The notes: generated by a model not told the origin, from the letters alone. DNA of 53,998 nt from Halomonadaceae bacterium T82-2 (GCA_001577635.1 LSBP01000024.1:1-53998), one strand, 5' to 3'. Numbered from the stretch's first letter, positions 22,233-34,286 are shown. Numbers and translations are program-made.

Positions 22233-22771
22233 TGGCGCGCGTGGTGGTCAGCATCGGCAGCAACATCGAGCGCGAGCACCATGTGCGCCGTTGCCTGGAC
22301 GCGCTGGACGCCGATTTCACCGGCCTGCGCCTCTCGCGCGTGTTCGAGAGCGAGCCGGTCGGGTTCGAGGATGGGCGCAACTTCTACAACCTGGTCGCGG
22401 CCTTCGACAGCGAGGCCACGGTGGGCGAGCTGCAGGCCTGGTGCAAGCGCCTGGAGTTCGCCCACGGCCGCCGCCCGGATAGCCCCAAGTACAGCGCCCG
22501 GCGTCTCGATGTCGACCTGCTCACGGTGGGCGAGCTGACCGGGTGCATCGACGGCGTCGACCTGCCCCGCGACGAGATCCTGACCAGCGCCTTCGTGCTG
22601 CAGCCGCTCGCCGAGCTGCTGCCGGAGGCGCGCCACCCGACCCGTGGCGAGCGCTACACCGACCTCTGGGCCCGCTTCGACGCCGACGACCAGCCATTGT
22701 GGCCGGTCGCCTTCACCTGGCGCGGCCGGGCCATTTCATCGCCCGACACGGCGCCCACCTCCGGGCGGTGA
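22232..22771 (+). CDS. folK: 2-amino-4-hydroxy-6-hydroxymethyldihydropteridine pyrophosphokinase
   Basis: This 179-aa enzyme follows FolB in folate synthesis and transfers pyrophosphate from ATP to the pterin. It has SIGSNIEREHHVRRCLDAL at the N-terminus, SEPVGFEDGRNFYN and the Mg/ATP motif RRLDVDLL (Asp-x-Asp). The ATG shares an A with the folB stop (TGATG-type junction), indicating coupled translation. Confidence 0.94.
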   Translation: MARVVVSIGSNIEREHHVRRCLDALDADFTGLRLSRVFESEPVGFEDGRNFYNLVAAFDSEATVGELQAWCKRLEFAHGRRPDSPKYSARRLDVDLLTVGELTGCIDGVDLPRDEILTSAFVLQPLAELLPEARHPTRGERYTDLWARFDADDQPLWPVAFTWRGRAISSPDTAPTSGR

Positions 22772-22786
22772 TGCCAACGACTCGGT

Positions 22787-23929
22787 TCACGCCGCGTCCA
22801 GCGCCGCGGCGATCGCCGCCTGCCGCCGCCGTGCGAGCTCCGCGCCCAGGGCCCCACCCTTGAAACCCTCGTCGAGCAGGACCCGCGGCGATACCGCCGC
22901 CGCGGCCCGCCAGGCTCGCGAGACGGGCTCGGCCAACGCAGGGTGTTCGCGCTCGAGCAGGGCCAGCAGCGGCGCTACACGTTCGCTGCGCCGCCAGGCA
23001 TCGATGCCGTCGAACCAGGCGCGAAGCCGCTCGGCAGTCAGCACCTGCAGTGTCGACGCCTCCCGCCATAGTCGCCGGGTCAGCGCCACCTGACGGGACA
23101 GGTTCGTATAGACATTGGGCACCTTGAGCCGTGCCTGCAGCGTCTCCCGTGCCGGGTCGTCGAGATGCTCGCAGAGCCGTGCCCAGCGCCACTGGGCCGG
23201 CGTGCCGACCTCGGTTCCCGGCAGACGCTCGAGTCGCGCCAGCGCCGCCTCGAGCGCGGCCCGGTCGGCGGCCAGTTCGGGCATCAGCATGGCGAGCGCA
23301 CCGCAGTCCATCAGGCAGGCGAAATAGGCCGCCGCGTCCTGCTCACCCAGTGCCTTCTCGGTTTCGACCCACACCCGTTCGGCGACCAGGTGGGCAAGCT
23401 CGCCGCTCTCGGCCAGCCGGCGCATCAGTATCAGCGTGTCGTCGGCGACGCGAAAGCCCAGCGAACGATAGCGGGCCAGGAACCGCGCCGTGCGCAGCAC
23501 CCGCAGCGGGTCCTCGACGAAGGCCGGGGAGACATGGCGCAACAACCGTGCCTCGAGGTCGACGCGGCCGTGGAAGGGATCGACCAGCTCACCCTCGGGT
23601 GACTCGGCCATGGCATTGATGGTCAGATCGCGTCGCTCGAGGTCCTCCTCGAGCGTCACCGACGGGTCGGCATGCACCACGAAGCCGGTATAGCCATGGC
23701 CCTGCTTGCGCTCGGTACGGGCCAGGGCGTATTCCTCGTGGGTCTCGGGGTGCAGGAACACCGGAAAGTCGCGCCCCACCGGCTTGAAGCCGCGCCGGAT
23801 CATGGCGTCCGGCGTGGCGCCGACCACCACCCAGTCCTGATCGACCACCGGCCGGCCGAGCAGTGCATCACGCACCGCGCCGCCCACCCGGTAGACCGCG
23901 AGCCCGACGAGACGTGGGTCGCGGGTCAT
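22787..23929 (-). CDS. cca: CCA-adding tRNA nucleotidyltransferase
   Basis: The 380-aa class II CCA enzyme adds or repairs the tRNA 3' CCA end without a template. It shows [10 protein letters not shown] with the catalytic DQDWVVVG, the [10 protein letters not shown] motif and the [14 protein letters not shown] nucleotide-selecting block. The C-terminal HD phosphohydrolase domain of E. coli Cca is not recognisable, as its HD motifs are missing, so only nucleotidyltransferase activity is expected. The ATG overlaps the glpE stop (ATGA). Confidence 0.94.
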   Translation of the reverse strand: MTRDPRLVGLAVYRVGGAVRDALLGRPVVDQDWVVVGATPDAMIRRGFKPVGRDFPVFLHPETHEEYALARTERKQGHGYTGFVVHADPSVTLEEDLERRDLTINAMAESPEGELVDPFHGRVDLEARLLRHVSPAFVEDPLRVLRTARFLARYRSLGFRVADDTLILMRRLAESGELAHLVAERVWVETEKALGEQDAAAYFACLMDCGALAMLMPELAADRAALEAALARLERLPGTEVGTPAQWRWARLCEHLDDPARETLQARLKVPNVYTNLSRQVALTRRLWREASTLQVLTAERLRAWFDGIDAWRRSERVAPLLALLEREHPALAEPVSRAWRAAAAVSPRVLLDEGFKGGALGAELARRRQAAIAAALDAA

Positions 23930-24255
23930 CGCTCGACCCGCTGCGGGTGGCGGTGCTCCCAATCGGTGAAGCCGCCGTCCAGGCTGTAGACGCGCTCGAA
24001 GCCCTGCCCGGCCAGCCAGCTTGCGGCCTGCTGGCTGGAGTGGCCGTGGTAGCAGACCACCACCAGGGTCGCGTCACGCGGCGTGGCGTCGATCAGCTCG
24101 CCGACGGTGGCGTTGTCGACGTGGCGGCTGCCGGGGATGTGCCCGCGCGAGAAGCTCAGCGGGTCGCGGATGTCGACCAGGGTCACGGCGGTGCCGTCAT
24201 CCAGCCAGCGAGTCAGAGTGGCGTGATCGAGGTGTTCGAAGGCGGGTTGCGTCAT
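23926..24255 (-). CDS. glpE: Single-domain rhodanese (thiosulfate sulfurtransferase)
   Basis: The 109-aa rhodanese transfers sulfane sulfur from thiosulfate to thiols or cyanide. The active-site loop CYHGHSS with Cys68 is of the GlpE type (E. coli CYHGNSS). The domain ends with the LDGGFTDW motif. It lies between apaH and cca on one strand and overlaps cca by 4 nt. Confidence 0.9.
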   Translation of the reverse strand: MTQPAFEHLDHATLTRWLDDGTAVTLVDIRDPLSFSRGHIPGSRHVDNATVGELIDATPRDATLVVVCYHGHSSQQAASWLAGQGFERVYSLDGGFTDWEHRHPQRVER

Positions 24256-24288
24256 GCAGACCTCCCGGGAAAGTGTGCGGGCGACGCG

Positions 24289-25116
24289 TCAGCGCCGCGT
24301 GGTGCAGGGTACGCTGACCCGCGTGCCGTCGGCCAGGTCCAGGGCGGTGAGAGAGCCGCCCCACACGCAGCCGGTGTCCAGCGCCTCGACCCGCACCGCG
24401 GCCTGAGGCGTCCGGCCTTCCAGCGCCGCCCAGTGGCCGAACAGGATGCGCGGGTCGTCGTCGCGGGCATAGCGGAACCAGGGCGCGAAGCCCGGCGGTG
24501 CCGAGTCCAGCCCCTCCTTGGCGTCGAAGTCCAGGGTGCCGTCGGCGGCGATGAAGCGCATGCGGGTAAAGACGTTGACGATCGCCCGCAGGCGATCGAC
24601 GCCCGCCAGATCGTCGCGCCAGCGCGCCGGGGTGTTGCCGTAGAGCTGGGCGAGAAACTCGCCGGCCCGTTCGCCGCACAGGCAGGCGGTGACCTCGTCG
24701 GCCAGCGCCCGGGCCTGGTCCAGCCCCCAGTGCGGCAGCAGCCCGGCATGGGTCATCAGGGTGCGGTCGGCGGTGCCGCGGCCGTCGTCGACCCACAGCG
24801 GACAGCCCTGCAGCCAGTCGAGCAGTGCCGCGCCGTCCGGCGCCTCGAGAATCGGCGCCAGGGTGTCCTTGCGCTTGAGCGCCTGCCCGCCGCGCGCCAC
24901 GGCCAGCAGGTGCAGGTCGTGATTGCCCAGCACCACGCGCGCGGCATCGCCCAGCGCGGCCACTTCACGCAGGCAGGCCAGCGACCCCGGGCCGCGGTTG
25001 ACCAGGTCGCCGGCCACCCACAGGGTGTCGCGGCGCGGGTCGAAGCTCAGCCGCTCGAGCAGGGCGACGAACTCGGCATGGCAGCCCTGCAGGTCTCCGA
25101 TGGCATAGGTCGGCAT
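24289..25116 (-). CDS. apaH: Symmetrical diadenosine tetraphosphatase
   Basis: This 275-aa metallophosphoesterase splits Ap4A to two ADP and also removes Np4A caps from RNA. Metal ligands lie in GDLQGC (7-12), GDLVNRGPGS and GNHDLHLL. It follows apaG by 30 nt in the conserved rsmA-apaG-apaH run. Confidence 0.96.
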   Translation of the reverse strand: MPTYAIGDLQGCHAEFVALLERLSFDPRRDTLWVAGDLVNRGPGSLACLREVAALGDAARVVLGNHDLHLLAVARGGQALKRKDTLAPILEAPDGAALLDWLQGCPLWVDDGRGTADRTLMTHAGLLPHWGLDQARALADEVTACLCGERAGEFLAQLYGNTPARWRDDLAGVDRLRAIVNVFTRMRFIAADGTLDFDAKEGLDSAPPGFAPWFRYARDDDPRILFGHWAALEGRTPQAAVRVEALDTGCVWGGSLTALDLADGTRVSVPCTTRR

Positions 25117-25146
25117 GAAATCCTCGCACTCGGGTCGGTGAAGCCG

Positions 25147-25533
25147 TCAGTGAACCTGGTTGGGGCCGGCCAGGCGGAACGGCGCGATGGGTACCTCGAA
25201 GGGGCGGCGGGCGGCCGTGTCCAGGCAGGTATAGGCCCCTTCCATGACCCCCACCGGCGCCTCCATGACGGCCCGGCTGGTGTAGCGGAAGGTCTGCCCC
25301 GGGGCGATCATCGGCTGCTTGCCGACCACCCCCTTGCCGCGCACTTCCCGCACCTGACCGCTGCCCTGGGTGATCCGCCAGTAGCGCGCCAGCAGCTGAA
25401 TCGACTGCGACGAATGGTTGTGCACGGTGATGGTGTAGCTGAAGACGTAGCGCTGCTCGGCGGGCGATGACTCCTCGGCCCGGTACTGCGGCACCACGTC
25501 GACATGCACGGCCTCGCTCAACGCCTCGATCAC
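25147..25533 (-). CDS. apaG: ApaG/DUF525 protein
   Basis: The 128-aa single ApaG-type beta-sandwich has the block [20 protein letters not shown] and the [11 protein letters not shown] and GVMEGAY motifs. The start is GTG, overlapping the rsmA stop (GTGA), with GGGAGAAG as Shine-Dalgarno. The biochemical role is poorly known; it may act with ApaH on dinucleotide polyphosphates. Confidence 0.94.
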   Translation of the reverse strand: MIEALSEAVHVDVVPQYRAEESSPAEQRYVFSYTITVHNHSSQSIQLLARYWRITQGSGQVREVRGKGVVGKQPMIAPGQTFRYTSRAVMEAPVGVMEGAYTCLDTAARRPFEVPIAPFRLAGPNQVH

Positions 25534-26351
25534 GACGCTTCTCCCGCCAGGTGGTTGGTGATGGTGACCAGTTCGGCCACGCTCAGGGTCTGCGGCCGCC
25601 GCGAGGGGTCGATGCCCAGCGCCTCGAGCGCCTCGCCGGACAGCCGCCCCTTGAGGTTGTTGCGCAGCGTCTTGCGCCGCTGATTGAAGGCCTCGCGCAC
25701 CACGTCGGCGAACAGCGCCTCGTCGCGGGCCAGATGCGGCAGCTCGGCGTGAGGCTCCAGCCGCACGATCGCGGAGTCCACCTTGGGCCGCGGCGTGAAC
25801 GCCTCGGGCGGCACGGTGAACAGCGCCGTCACGCGGCAGTGGTACTGGGCCATGATCGACAGCCGGCCCCAGTCGGCGCTGCCGGGCGTGGCGGCCAGCC
25901 GGTCCACCACCTCCTTCTGCAGCATGAAGTGCATGTCGGCGATCGCCGCACGCGACGCGAGCAGATGGAAGATCAGCGGCGTGGAGATGTTGTAAGGCAG
26001 GTTGCCCACCACCCGCAGTGGCTCGCCGTCACCCCGCAGCGCCGTGAAGTCCAGGGTCAGGGCGTCCCCTTCGTGAATCACGAACTCGGGGTGATTGAAG
26101 AACTGCACGCGCAACCCGGGAATCAGGTCGCGGTCCAGCTCGATCACCTCCATCACACCGTCGGTCGCCTCGACCAGCGGTTCGGTCAACGCCCCCTGGC
26201 CGGGGCCGATCTCGACGAGACGCTGCCCGGGGCGCGGCGCGATGGCGCGCACGATGCGCGAGATGACACCCGGGTCGCGCAGGAAATTCTGGCCGAAGCG
26301 CTTGCGGGCGCGGTGCCGGGGCGGCCGGGTATCGGTGGAGCGTGAAGGCAT
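25530..26351 (-). CDS. rsmA: 16S rRNA (A1518/A1519) N6-dimethyltransferase
   Basis: This 273-aa SAM-dependent methyltransferase (KsgA) dimethylates two adenines near the 16S rRNA 3' end late in 30S assembly. It shows [10 protein letters not shown], the SAM loop [11 protein letters not shown] and the catalytic NLPYNIS motif. It is downstream of pdxA (48-nt gap) and overlaps apaG. Confidence 0.97.
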   Translation of the reverse strand: MPSRSTDTRPPRHRARKRFGQNFLRDPGVISRIVRAIAPRPGQRLVEIGPGQGALTEPLVEATDGVMEVIELDRDLIPGLRVQFFNHPEFVIHEGDALTLDFTALRGDGEPLRVVGNLPYNISTPLIFHLLASRAAIADMHFMLQKEVVDRLAATPGSADWGRLSIMAQYHCRVTALFTVPPEAFTPRPKVDSAIVRLEPHAELPHLARDEALFADVVREAFNQRRKTLRNNLKGRLSGEALEALGIDPSRRPQTLSVAELVTITNHLAGEAS

Positions 26352-26399
26352 CGAAGATGAATTCCTTGGATATGACGAACGTTGGGCGAACCGGTCGGG

Positions 26400-27434
26400 T
26401 CAGCGACGGGACTCGCGGGCTCGCGCCATGTCGGCGGCCATGCTCAGCGCAACCTGAAGGCTGCCCGGGTCGGCGCGACCGCTGCCGGCCAGGTCGAGCG
26501 CCGTGCCGTGATCCACCGAGGTGCGGATGATCGGCAGCCCCAGCGTGATGTTGGCGGCGCGACCGAACCCCGCATACTTGAGCACCGGCAGGCCCTGGTC
26601 ATGATACATCGCCAGCACCGCATCGATCCCCTGCAGGTGGCGCGGGGTGAACAGGGTGTCCGCCGGCAGCGGGCCGACGAGATCGAGACCGGCTTCGCGC
26701 AACCGCGCCAGGGTCGGCTCGATGACCTCGATCTCCTCACGCCCCAGGTGCCCGCCCTCGCCGGCGTGAGGATTCAGACCGCACACCGCGATACGCGGCC
26801 GGGCGATGCCGAAATGGCGCCTGAGGTCGGCATCGAGGATGGCCAGCACGCGGCCCAGCCCCCCGGCGTCGATGGCGTCGGCCACCTCGCGCAGCGGCAG
26901 GTGCGTGGTGGCCAGGGCGACGCGCAGCGCCCGGCCGGCATCGTCATCGCCGTGAGCGAGCCGGGTGGCGAGCATCATCACCACGTCGTCGACGCCGCAG
27001 GCGTCGCGCAGGTACTCGGTATGCCCGGTGAAGCCGGCGTGACCGCCGTCGATGATCACGCCCTTGTGCAGCGGCGCGGTGACCATGGCCTGGGCGCGGT
27101 CGTCACGACAGGCGGCGATGGCCACGTCGAGCGTCTCGAGCACATAGCCAGCGTTAGCCGGATCGAGCACGCCCGGCTCGGCGGGCGCCGCCAGCGCCAC
27201 CGGCCAGACCGGCAGCACGCCGGGGCGCGGCGCGGGCAGCGCCGCGGCAGGGTCGCAGGTCTCGAGCTCGATATCGAGGCCCAGTTGCCGGGCACGATCG
27301 ACGAGCAGCGCCGGATCGCCGATGGCGACGACCCGACCGGGCAGCGCCGGTGCCGCGGCGGCCAGCTGCAGCGTCAGGTCAGGGCCGACGCCGGCCGGCT
27401 CGCCGGTGGTCAGGGCCAGAACGGGCACGGCCAT
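26400..27434 (-). CDS. pdxA: 4-hydroxythreonine-4-phosphate dehydrogenase
   Basis: This 344-aa metal- and NAD-dependent enzyme of pyridoxal phosphate synthesis oxidises 4-phosphohydroxy-threonine. It has TGEPAGVGPDL at the N-terminus, GGHAGFTGHTEYL and GLNPHAGEGGHLG with metal-binding histidines, and YHDQGLPVLK. The ATG at 27434 overlaps the surA stop (TGATG); an in-frame GTG one codon upstream is possible. Confidence 0.96.
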   Translation of the reverse strand: MAVPVLALTTGEPAGVGPDLTLQLAAAAPALPGRVVAIGDPALLVDRARQLGLDIELETCDPAAALPAPRPGVLPVWPVALAAPAEPGVLDPANAGYVLETLDVAIAACRDDRAQAMVTAPLHKGVIIDGGHAGFTGHTEYLRDACGVDDVVMMLATRLAHGDDDAGRALRVALATTHLPLREVADAIDAGGLGRVLAILDADLRRHFGIARPRIAVCGLNPHAGEGGHLGREEIEVIEPTLARLREAGLDLVGPLPADTLFTPRHLQGIDAVLAMYHDQGLPVLKYAGFGRAANITLGLPIIRTSVDHGTALDLAGSGRADPGSLQVALSMAADMARARESRR

Positions 27435-28735
27435 CACGAATCCTGGTCGAGGCGTTCGTCAACATAGGCCTCGGCGCGGATCTGCTGCTGCCAGGCCTCG
27501 AGCTCATCGTTGACCTTGCGCTGGAACAGCGTCTGGCGAACCTTGTCACGACGCGACTCGTCGCTCACGTCGCGCTGGCGCCGGTCCTCGACCTGAATGA
27601 TGTGGTAGCCGTAGCGCGAGCGTACCGGCTGGCTGACCTCGCCGACCGCCAGGCGGCTGGCGGCGTCCTCGAAGGCCGGGACCATCTGCCCCGGGCGCAC
27701 CCAGCCCAGCTCGCCGCCGTTGAGCGCGCTGCCGCGATCGTCGCTGACCTGCTGGGCGACGCTGGCGAAGTCCTCGCCGCCCATGATGCGCGCCCGGGCC
27801 TTCTCGGCGAGCCGGCGGGCCTGATCGGCATCGCGGTTGGGGTTGGTCTGGATCAGGATGTGGCGGATCTTCTGCTCCTGGACCAGCGTCGGCTTTTGGT
27901 CCTGGCCGCCCTTGCGCTCGAGCAGCTTGACCAGATGGAAGCCGCTGGGGCTGCGCAGCGGCTGGCTGACATCGCCCACCGCCAGCGTCGGCACCACATC
28001 GGCGAATACCGAGGGCAGCTCGGCACCGCTGCGCCAGCCCAGGTCGCCCCCCTGCAGGGCGTTGGCGCCATCGGATTTGGCGGCCGCCAGCTCGGCGAAG
28101 TCGGCGCCGTCCTGCAGGCGCTGATGGAGCGCCTCGGCCTGCTGCTGCGCCTGACGCACCTGATCCGGCGACGGCGACTGGGGCAGCGCCACCAGGATGT
28201 GCCCCAGGTGATAGCGAACATTGGCATCGGCGCCCTGCTGCGCCAGGGTGCGGTCGACCTCCTGATCGGAAATCTTGACCTGGCTGGCCACGCGGCGCTC
28301 CTGAAGCTGGCGGATCAGCATCTGGCGACGCACCTGATCGCGCACGTCGGCCAGCGTCAGGCCGTCCTTCTTCAGGGCCTCGGCGAACTGGTCAAGGCTC
28401 ATGCCATTGTTCCTGGCGACCGAACGCACGGCCCGGTTGAGCTCGGTATCGTCCACCGTCAGGTTGGCCTTCTTCGCCATCTGCAGCTGGATCTGCTCGA
28501 GCACCATGCGGTCGAGCACCTGCTGGCGCAGCACCGAATCCGGCGGCTGGTCGATGTTGCGCTTCGCCAGCTGGCTGCGCGCCTGGGCCACCCGGTCGGC
28601 GAGTTCGCTGGCCATGATGGCGTCGTCGTTGACCACCGCGACGATCCGGTCGAGCGGCTGCTCGGCGGCCGACGCCACGCCGGAGACGGCCAGCACCAGC
28701 GCCAGACCGAGCGATGCAAACAGACCTCTGCGCAT
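27434..28735 (-). CDS. surA: Periplasmic chaperone and peptidyl-prolyl isomerase SurA
   Basis: The 433-aa protein has a signal peptide (cleavage near VASAAEQPLD), an N-terminal SurA chaperone domain (AVVNDDAIMASEL) and two parvulin domains: VRYHLGHILV with LGWRSGAELP, and IRHILIQTNP with LGWVRPGQMVP. It escorts outer-membrane proteins to the Bam complex, including LptD encoded 17 nt upstream. The C-terminus carries the final chaperone helix. Confidence 0.96.
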   Translation of the reverse strand: MRRGLFASLGLALVLAVSGVASAAEQPLDRIVAVVNDDAIMASELADRVAQARSQLAKRNIDQPPDSVLRQQVLDRMVLEQIQLQMAKKANLTVDDTELNRAVRSVARNNGMSLDQFAEALKKDGLTLADVRDQVRRQMLIRQLQERRVASQVKISDQEVDRTLAQQGADANVRYHLGHILVALPQSPSPDQVRQAQQQAEALHQRLQDGADFAELAAAKSDGANALQGGDLGWRSGAELPSVFADVVPTLAVGDVSQPLRSPSGFHLVKLLERKGGQDQKPTLVQEQKIRHILIQTNPNRDADQARRLAEKARARIMGGEDFASVAQQVSDDRGSALNGGELGWVRPGQMVPAFEDAASRLAVGEVSQPVRSRYGYHIIQVEDRRQRDVSDESRRDKVRQTLFQRKVNDELEAWQQQIRAEAYVDERLDQDS

Positions 28736-28752
28736 GAAAAACCTCGTTACGT

Positions 28753-31170
28753 TCAGAATCGGGTCGGTTGATAACCGGGAATGGACTGCGCGAAGACGTT
28801 GTCGGTTCCCTGGCCGACGCCCCCGAGCCCCTTGAGCACGAATCGCAGGAACAGCCCGCGATCGGTGTAATCATCGGCGATGGTATTGGCGGTGTCGTTG
28901 TCCTCGACCCATTCGCGCCAGGCCACCTGAACACCGTAACAGCAGTCGTTCCACTGCACGCCGAACAGCTTGTCCAGCGACCGGCGGTTGGTGTTGTCGT
29001 AGGTGTAGCGGCCGATCAGGTCGAGCTGCGCGCCGGCCTTGTAGGCGAAGGACATGTCGAAGTCCTCGCGGTTGTAGCCCAGCTGGTCCTGGGGGTCGCC
29101 GGAGGGATCGAAGCCCTCGAGCTCCCAGCGATAGCCCAGGTTGAGGACATGCCCCGCCGGATGCCGATAGCGCAGGTAGGCGGCGCTGCGCTCGGTCAGC
29201 TGGCGGTGCGCATCATAGAGCCACTCGTAGCGGGTGCTCCAGCGCTCGCTGAGTTGCCAGTCGAGACGCGTGACCACCGGCGAATGATCCCGCGTGGCAT
29301 CGTACCAGCGGGCCGGCTGGGTCTGGCGATCCGGCAGCGCCAGATCACCCTCCATGCCGATGACCCGGTCGTCGAAGTAGGTGCTCCGGCCGACGCTCAG
29401 CGCGAAGCGCTCGCGGCCGCTGTCATCCTCGAGAAAGCGCGTGCTCACCCCATAGGAAACCTTGTTGACGTCGCCCACCCGGTCGCTGCCGACGAAGCGG
29501 TACGGCGACCACAGCCGGTCGTAGGAGAACGCCCGGGCGTCGGTGTCGAAGTCGGGAAACTCGCTCTGGTCGCGCGCCGGCACATAGGCGTAGTAGAGGC
29601 GCGGCTCCAGCGTCTGCCGCCAGGCCTCGCCGAACAGCTGCGCATCGCGCTCGAAAACCAGCCCGGCATCCACGGAAGAGACCGGCACAGTGCGACTCAG
29701 CGAGGTGTCTCGCGGGGTGTCGAGTTCCTGGTAGTCGAGCTGGTAGCGAGTATCGCGCAACGTGAAGCGCGGCTCGAGAAAGCCCCACGGGCGCTCGAAG
29801 CGCCAGCCCACCGTCGGCGCCAGATCCAGCCGGGTGCCCACGGCCGCCTCGCGGATCGGCACCTTGCGCGCGTCCACGTCACGCCAGAAATAGGTCACAT
29901 TGGACCGCCACTGCGTGTAGAAACCACCAGGCTGACTCCAGCGCGCATTGGCGGTCAGACTGGGCAGCCGATAGAAGGGCTTGTCGCTATCGAGCAGCGG
30001 GTAGTCGAGCTTCTGGTAACCCTGGGCCCTGGCCTGGAGATCCCAGGTCGTGCCGTTGTAGTCGATCTGCGCCAGTCGCGGCAGGTAGTCGGTGCCCATC
30101 TCGGCGAAGCTGCGGCCGAAGTCATCGAAGTAGCGGCCGTCGCTGGCGGCGCCGTAGCGCAGCCGGTACGGCGTGCGCGACGAGAAGCGCCCGGCGTGTC
30201 GATAGTCGATGTACCAGCGGTCCTGCCCCTCGAAGGCATTGTCGGGGTCGTTGGGATTGGCGCTGCTGCCGCCCTGATCGTTGGCCAGGTAGGCGCCCTC
30301 GAGCTGGCCGGCATCCTCGCCGAACAGGTAGCGGAACTGGCCGCCGAGCATCATGCCGTGATTGCTGATCCAGCGCGGCGTCAGGGTGGCGTCGTAGTTG
30401 GGCGCCAGATTCAGGTAATAGGGCTGGGCATAGTCGAGCCCGCCGCCGGTGAAGCCAAACGTCGGCCACAGGAAGCCGGACTGACGGCGATCGTCGAGCG
30501 GGAAACGGATCCACGGCCAGTAGAAGACCGGCACATGGCCGACCTCCAGCCGAGCGTGCCTCGCCGTGCCGTAGCCCGCCTGGCGGTTGAGTATCACGTC
30601 GTTGCCCACCACCCGCCACAGCTGACTGCCGGGCTCACAGGTGGTGAAAGAGGCTTCGCGCAGGCGATAGCGACCATCCTCGAGGCGCGCCAGCCTCACC
30701 GCATCGCCCCGCAGGCGCTGACCGTGAAGTACGTAGTGGGCCGTATCGATGCTCGCGGCGTCACTGTTCAGGGACAACTGGCCGGCATCGCCGCGCACCA
30801 GCACTCCCTGGTCGCGCAGCGTCAGGGGGCCGTCGGCGAAGGCGGTGTCACGCGCCGCGTTGACCCGTACTCGCGGCGCCTCGAGCTGGCTGCTGTCGCG
30901 GCGCAGCACCACCTCGCCGCGCAGGATCGTCTCGCCGGAATCGCCGTACTCGGCCTCGTCGGAGGTTGAACGCACCTCGCGCGGGGTATCCCCCGGGGGC
31001 AAGCGATAGGCCGGCATCACGTAACGGCCGCGACAGACGGCACCGGCAGGGGCATCGTCGCCCCACGGCTGCCAGTCGAGCTGTGCCGCCGGCAGGGGGG
31101 CCGGCGGCGCGGCCTGGGCACCGTGGGCGACCAGGCCGGCCAGGGCAGTCCACAACAATCGCTTGCCCAT
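28753..31170 (-). CDS. lptD: LPS-assembly outer-membrane protein LptD
   Basis: The 805-aa protein inserts lipopolysaccharide into the outer leaflet with LptE. A signal peptide (LVAHGAQAAPPA), an OstA/LptA-like N-terminal jellyroll (about 75-210, ILRGEVVLRRDSSQLEAPR) and a beta barrel follow. The disulfide cysteines are present: two in the N-terminal region (AVCRGRY, TTCEPGS) and the adjacent pair NDCCYG near the C-terminus. The C-terminal residue is Phe, as usual for barrels. First gene of the lptD-surA-pdxA-rsmA-apaGH run. Confidence 0.97.
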   Translation of the reverse strand: MGKRLLWTALAGLVAHGAQAAPPAPLPAAQLDWQPWGDDAPAGAVCRGRYVMPAYRLPPGDTPREVRSTSDEAEYGDSGETILRGEVVLRRDSSQLEAPRVRVNAARDTAFADGPLTLRDQGVLVRGDAGQLSLNSDAASIDTAHYVLHGQRLRGDAVRLARLEDGRYRLREASFTTCEPGSQLWRVVGNDVILNRQAGYGTARHARLEVGHVPVFYWPWIRFPLDDRRQSGFLWPTFGFTGGGLDYAQPYYLNLAPNYDATLTPRWISNHGMMLGGQFRYLFGEDAGQLEGAYLANDQGGSSANPNDPDNAFEGQDRWYIDYRHAGRFSSRTPYRLRYGAASDGRYFDDFGRSFAEMGTDYLPRLAQIDYNGTTWDLQARAQGYQKLDYPLLDSDKPFYRLPSLTANARWSQPGGFYTQWRSNVTYFWRDVDARKVPIREAAVGTRLDLAPTVGWRFERPWGFLEPRFTLRDTRYQLDYQELDTPRDTSLSRTVPVSSVDAGLVFERDAQLFGEAWRQTLEPRLYYAYVPARDQSEFPDFDTDARAFSYDRLWSPYRFVGSDRVGDVNKVSYGVSTRFLEDDSGRERFALSVGRSTYFDDRVIGMEGDLALPDRQTQPARWYDATRDHSPVVTRLDWQLSERWSTRYEWLYDAHRQLTERSAAYLRYRHPAGHVLNLGYRWELEGFDPSGDPQDQLGYNREDFDMSFAYKAGAQLDLIGRYTYDNTNRRSLDKLFGVQWNDCCYGVQVAWREWVEDNDTANTIADDYTDRGLFLRFVLKGLGGVGQGTDNVFAQSIPGYQPTRF

Positions 31171-31202
31171 GGGTCCTCGTGTCCTTGGCGTTTGGAATCG
31201 GT

Positions 31203-33002
<1,800 letters not shown>

Positions 33003-33055
33003 TCTTTTCGTCGCCGACACACTCCCACCGACTCACGACACAGGAGCCCGCTTTC

Positions 33056-33481
33056 ATGAAAGCCCACGTCAAATGGACCGATGGCCGCCAGTTCGTCGCC
33101 GAATCCGGCAGTGGCCACAGCGTGGTCATCGACGGCCCGCCCGATCACGGCGGCCGCGACACTGGCCCGCGCCCCATGGAGATGCTGCTGATGGGCATGG
33201 GAGCCTGCACGTCCTTCGACGTGCTGGAGATCCTCGAGAAATCCCGCGCGCCGGTGAGCGACTGCGTCGCCGCCCTCGAAGCCGAGCGGGCCGACAGCGT
33301 GCCGAGCGTGTTCACCAGGATCCACGTGCACTTCACGGTCACCGGCCGGGGCCTCAAGGACAAGCAGGTCAAGCGTGCCGTGGAGCTGTCCGCCGACAAG
33401 TACTGCAGCGCCTCGATCATGCTCGCCCAGGGCGGCGTGGAGATCACCCACTCCTACGAGATCGTCGAGGAAGACACCTGA
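33056..33481 (+). CDS. OsmC-family protein
   Basis: The 141-aa OsmC-like protein has two conserved cysteines, in MGACTSFDV and DKYCSASIM, the positions of the peroxidatic and resolving Cys of OsmC/Ohr. The longer strand pattern and RPMEMLLMGMGAC place it near the YhfA subgroup, whose peroxidase role is less certain. It is a single gene convergent with coq7. Confidence 0.88.
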   Translation: MKAHVKWTDGRQFVAESGSGHSVVIDGPPDHGGRDTGPRPMEMLLMGMGACTSFDVLEILEKSRAPVSDCVAALEAERADSVPSVFTRIHVHFTVTGRGLKDKQVKRAVELSADKYCSASIMLAQGGVEITHSYEIVEEDT

Positions 33482-33508
33482 CCCCAGCGTCTCGACGTCA
33501 CCGCGAAC

Positions 33509-33542
33509 CCGCCGCCCGCCCCGTCACCGGGGCGGGCGGCGG
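33509..33542. terminator. Bidirectional GC hairpin between osmC-like gene and coq7
   Basis: A perfect 14-bp GC stem (33509-33522 with 33529-33542) and a 6-nt loop lie between the convergent stop codons. No T-tract is present, but its stability suggests a shared transcript end. Confidence 0.6.
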
Positions 33543-33546
33543 CGTT

Positions 33547-34188
33547 TCACAGCCGGTAGACGCTCTTGGTCATCACCTTCGACATCAACGCCATGCCGAA
33601 CTTCACCGGCGCCGGGAAGGGCGTGCCGCCGGCCTCCAGCGCCCAGCGGGCATGATGCGCCTCGTCCTCGCGCATCTGCTCGAGCACCGCGCGGGAGCGA
33701 TTGTCGCCCCGGGGCAGCTTGCCCAGATGCGCCTCGAGGTGCTTGCCGACCTGCTCCTCGGTGGCGTTGACGAAGCCGAGGCTGACATGGTCGCCGACCG
33801 CCCCGGCCACCGCGCCCATGCCGAAGGAAGCCGCATAGAACAGCGGGTTGAGGTAGCTGGTACGGCTGTCGAGCTCCACCAGACGAGCATCGCACCAGGC
33901 CAGATGGTCGATCTCCTCCTGGGCGGCCTGCTCCATCTGCGCCCGGGTATCGGCCAGCCGGGCGGTCATGCCCTGCCCCTGATAGAGCGCCTGGGCGCAG
34001 ACCTCGCCGGTGTGATTGATGCGCATCAGCCCGGCGGCATGGTGGCGCGCCGCGTCGTCGAGGGGCTCGTCGCGGATGTCGTCGGCCGGCGAGGGGCGCG
34101 AGGGCTGGGCCGCGTGAGGGACCAGGGTGCGCAGCACGGTGTCGAATTGATGAATCAGCTGGTCGGTTCGCGTCAACTTGCGAAGCAT
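33547..34188 (-). CDS. coq7: 3-demethoxyubiquinol 3-hydroxylase
   Basis: The 213-aa diiron oxygenase performs the last ring hydroxylation of ubiquinone synthesis. The metal ligands lie in [21 protein letters not shown] and [10 protein letters not shown]. Many gammaproteobacteria use the flavoenzyme UbiF instead; here the Coq7 type is present. Monocistronic by position. Confidence 0.94.
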   Translation of the reverse strand: MLRKLTRTDQLIHQFDTVLRTLVPHAAQPSRPSPADDIRDEPLDDAARHHAAGLMRINHTGEVCAQALYQGQGMTARLADTRAQMEQAAQEEIDHLAWCDARLVELDSRTSYLNPLFYAASFGMGAVAGAVGDHVSLGFVNATEEQVGKHLEAHLGKLPRGDNRSRAVLEQMREDEAHHARWALEAGGTPFPAPVKFGMALMSKVMTKSVYRL

Positions 34189-34256
34189 GCGGCAATTCCT
34201 GTGATCGTCAGCGAGTCACGGCGGGAAGATGGAACAAGACGTCCGTCCGGGCGGCG

Positions 34257-34286
34257 AGAAAACCGCCCGCGACGGCTGTCGCGAGC
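34257..34286 (-). terminator. Rho-independent terminator after hinT
   Basis: On the minus strand a 9-bp stem with one G-U pair (34286-34278 with 34273-34265) and an AGCC tetraloop is followed by GGTTTTC. It ends the purD-thioesterase-prkB-hinT operon about 55 nt after hinT. Confidence 0.65.

Noticed and set aside
28768-30969. Long open frame on the plus strand opposite lptD
   Set aside because: It is the GC-rich antisense shadow of a clearly recognisable lptD; its translation is low-complexity Val/Ala/Gln without any family signature.
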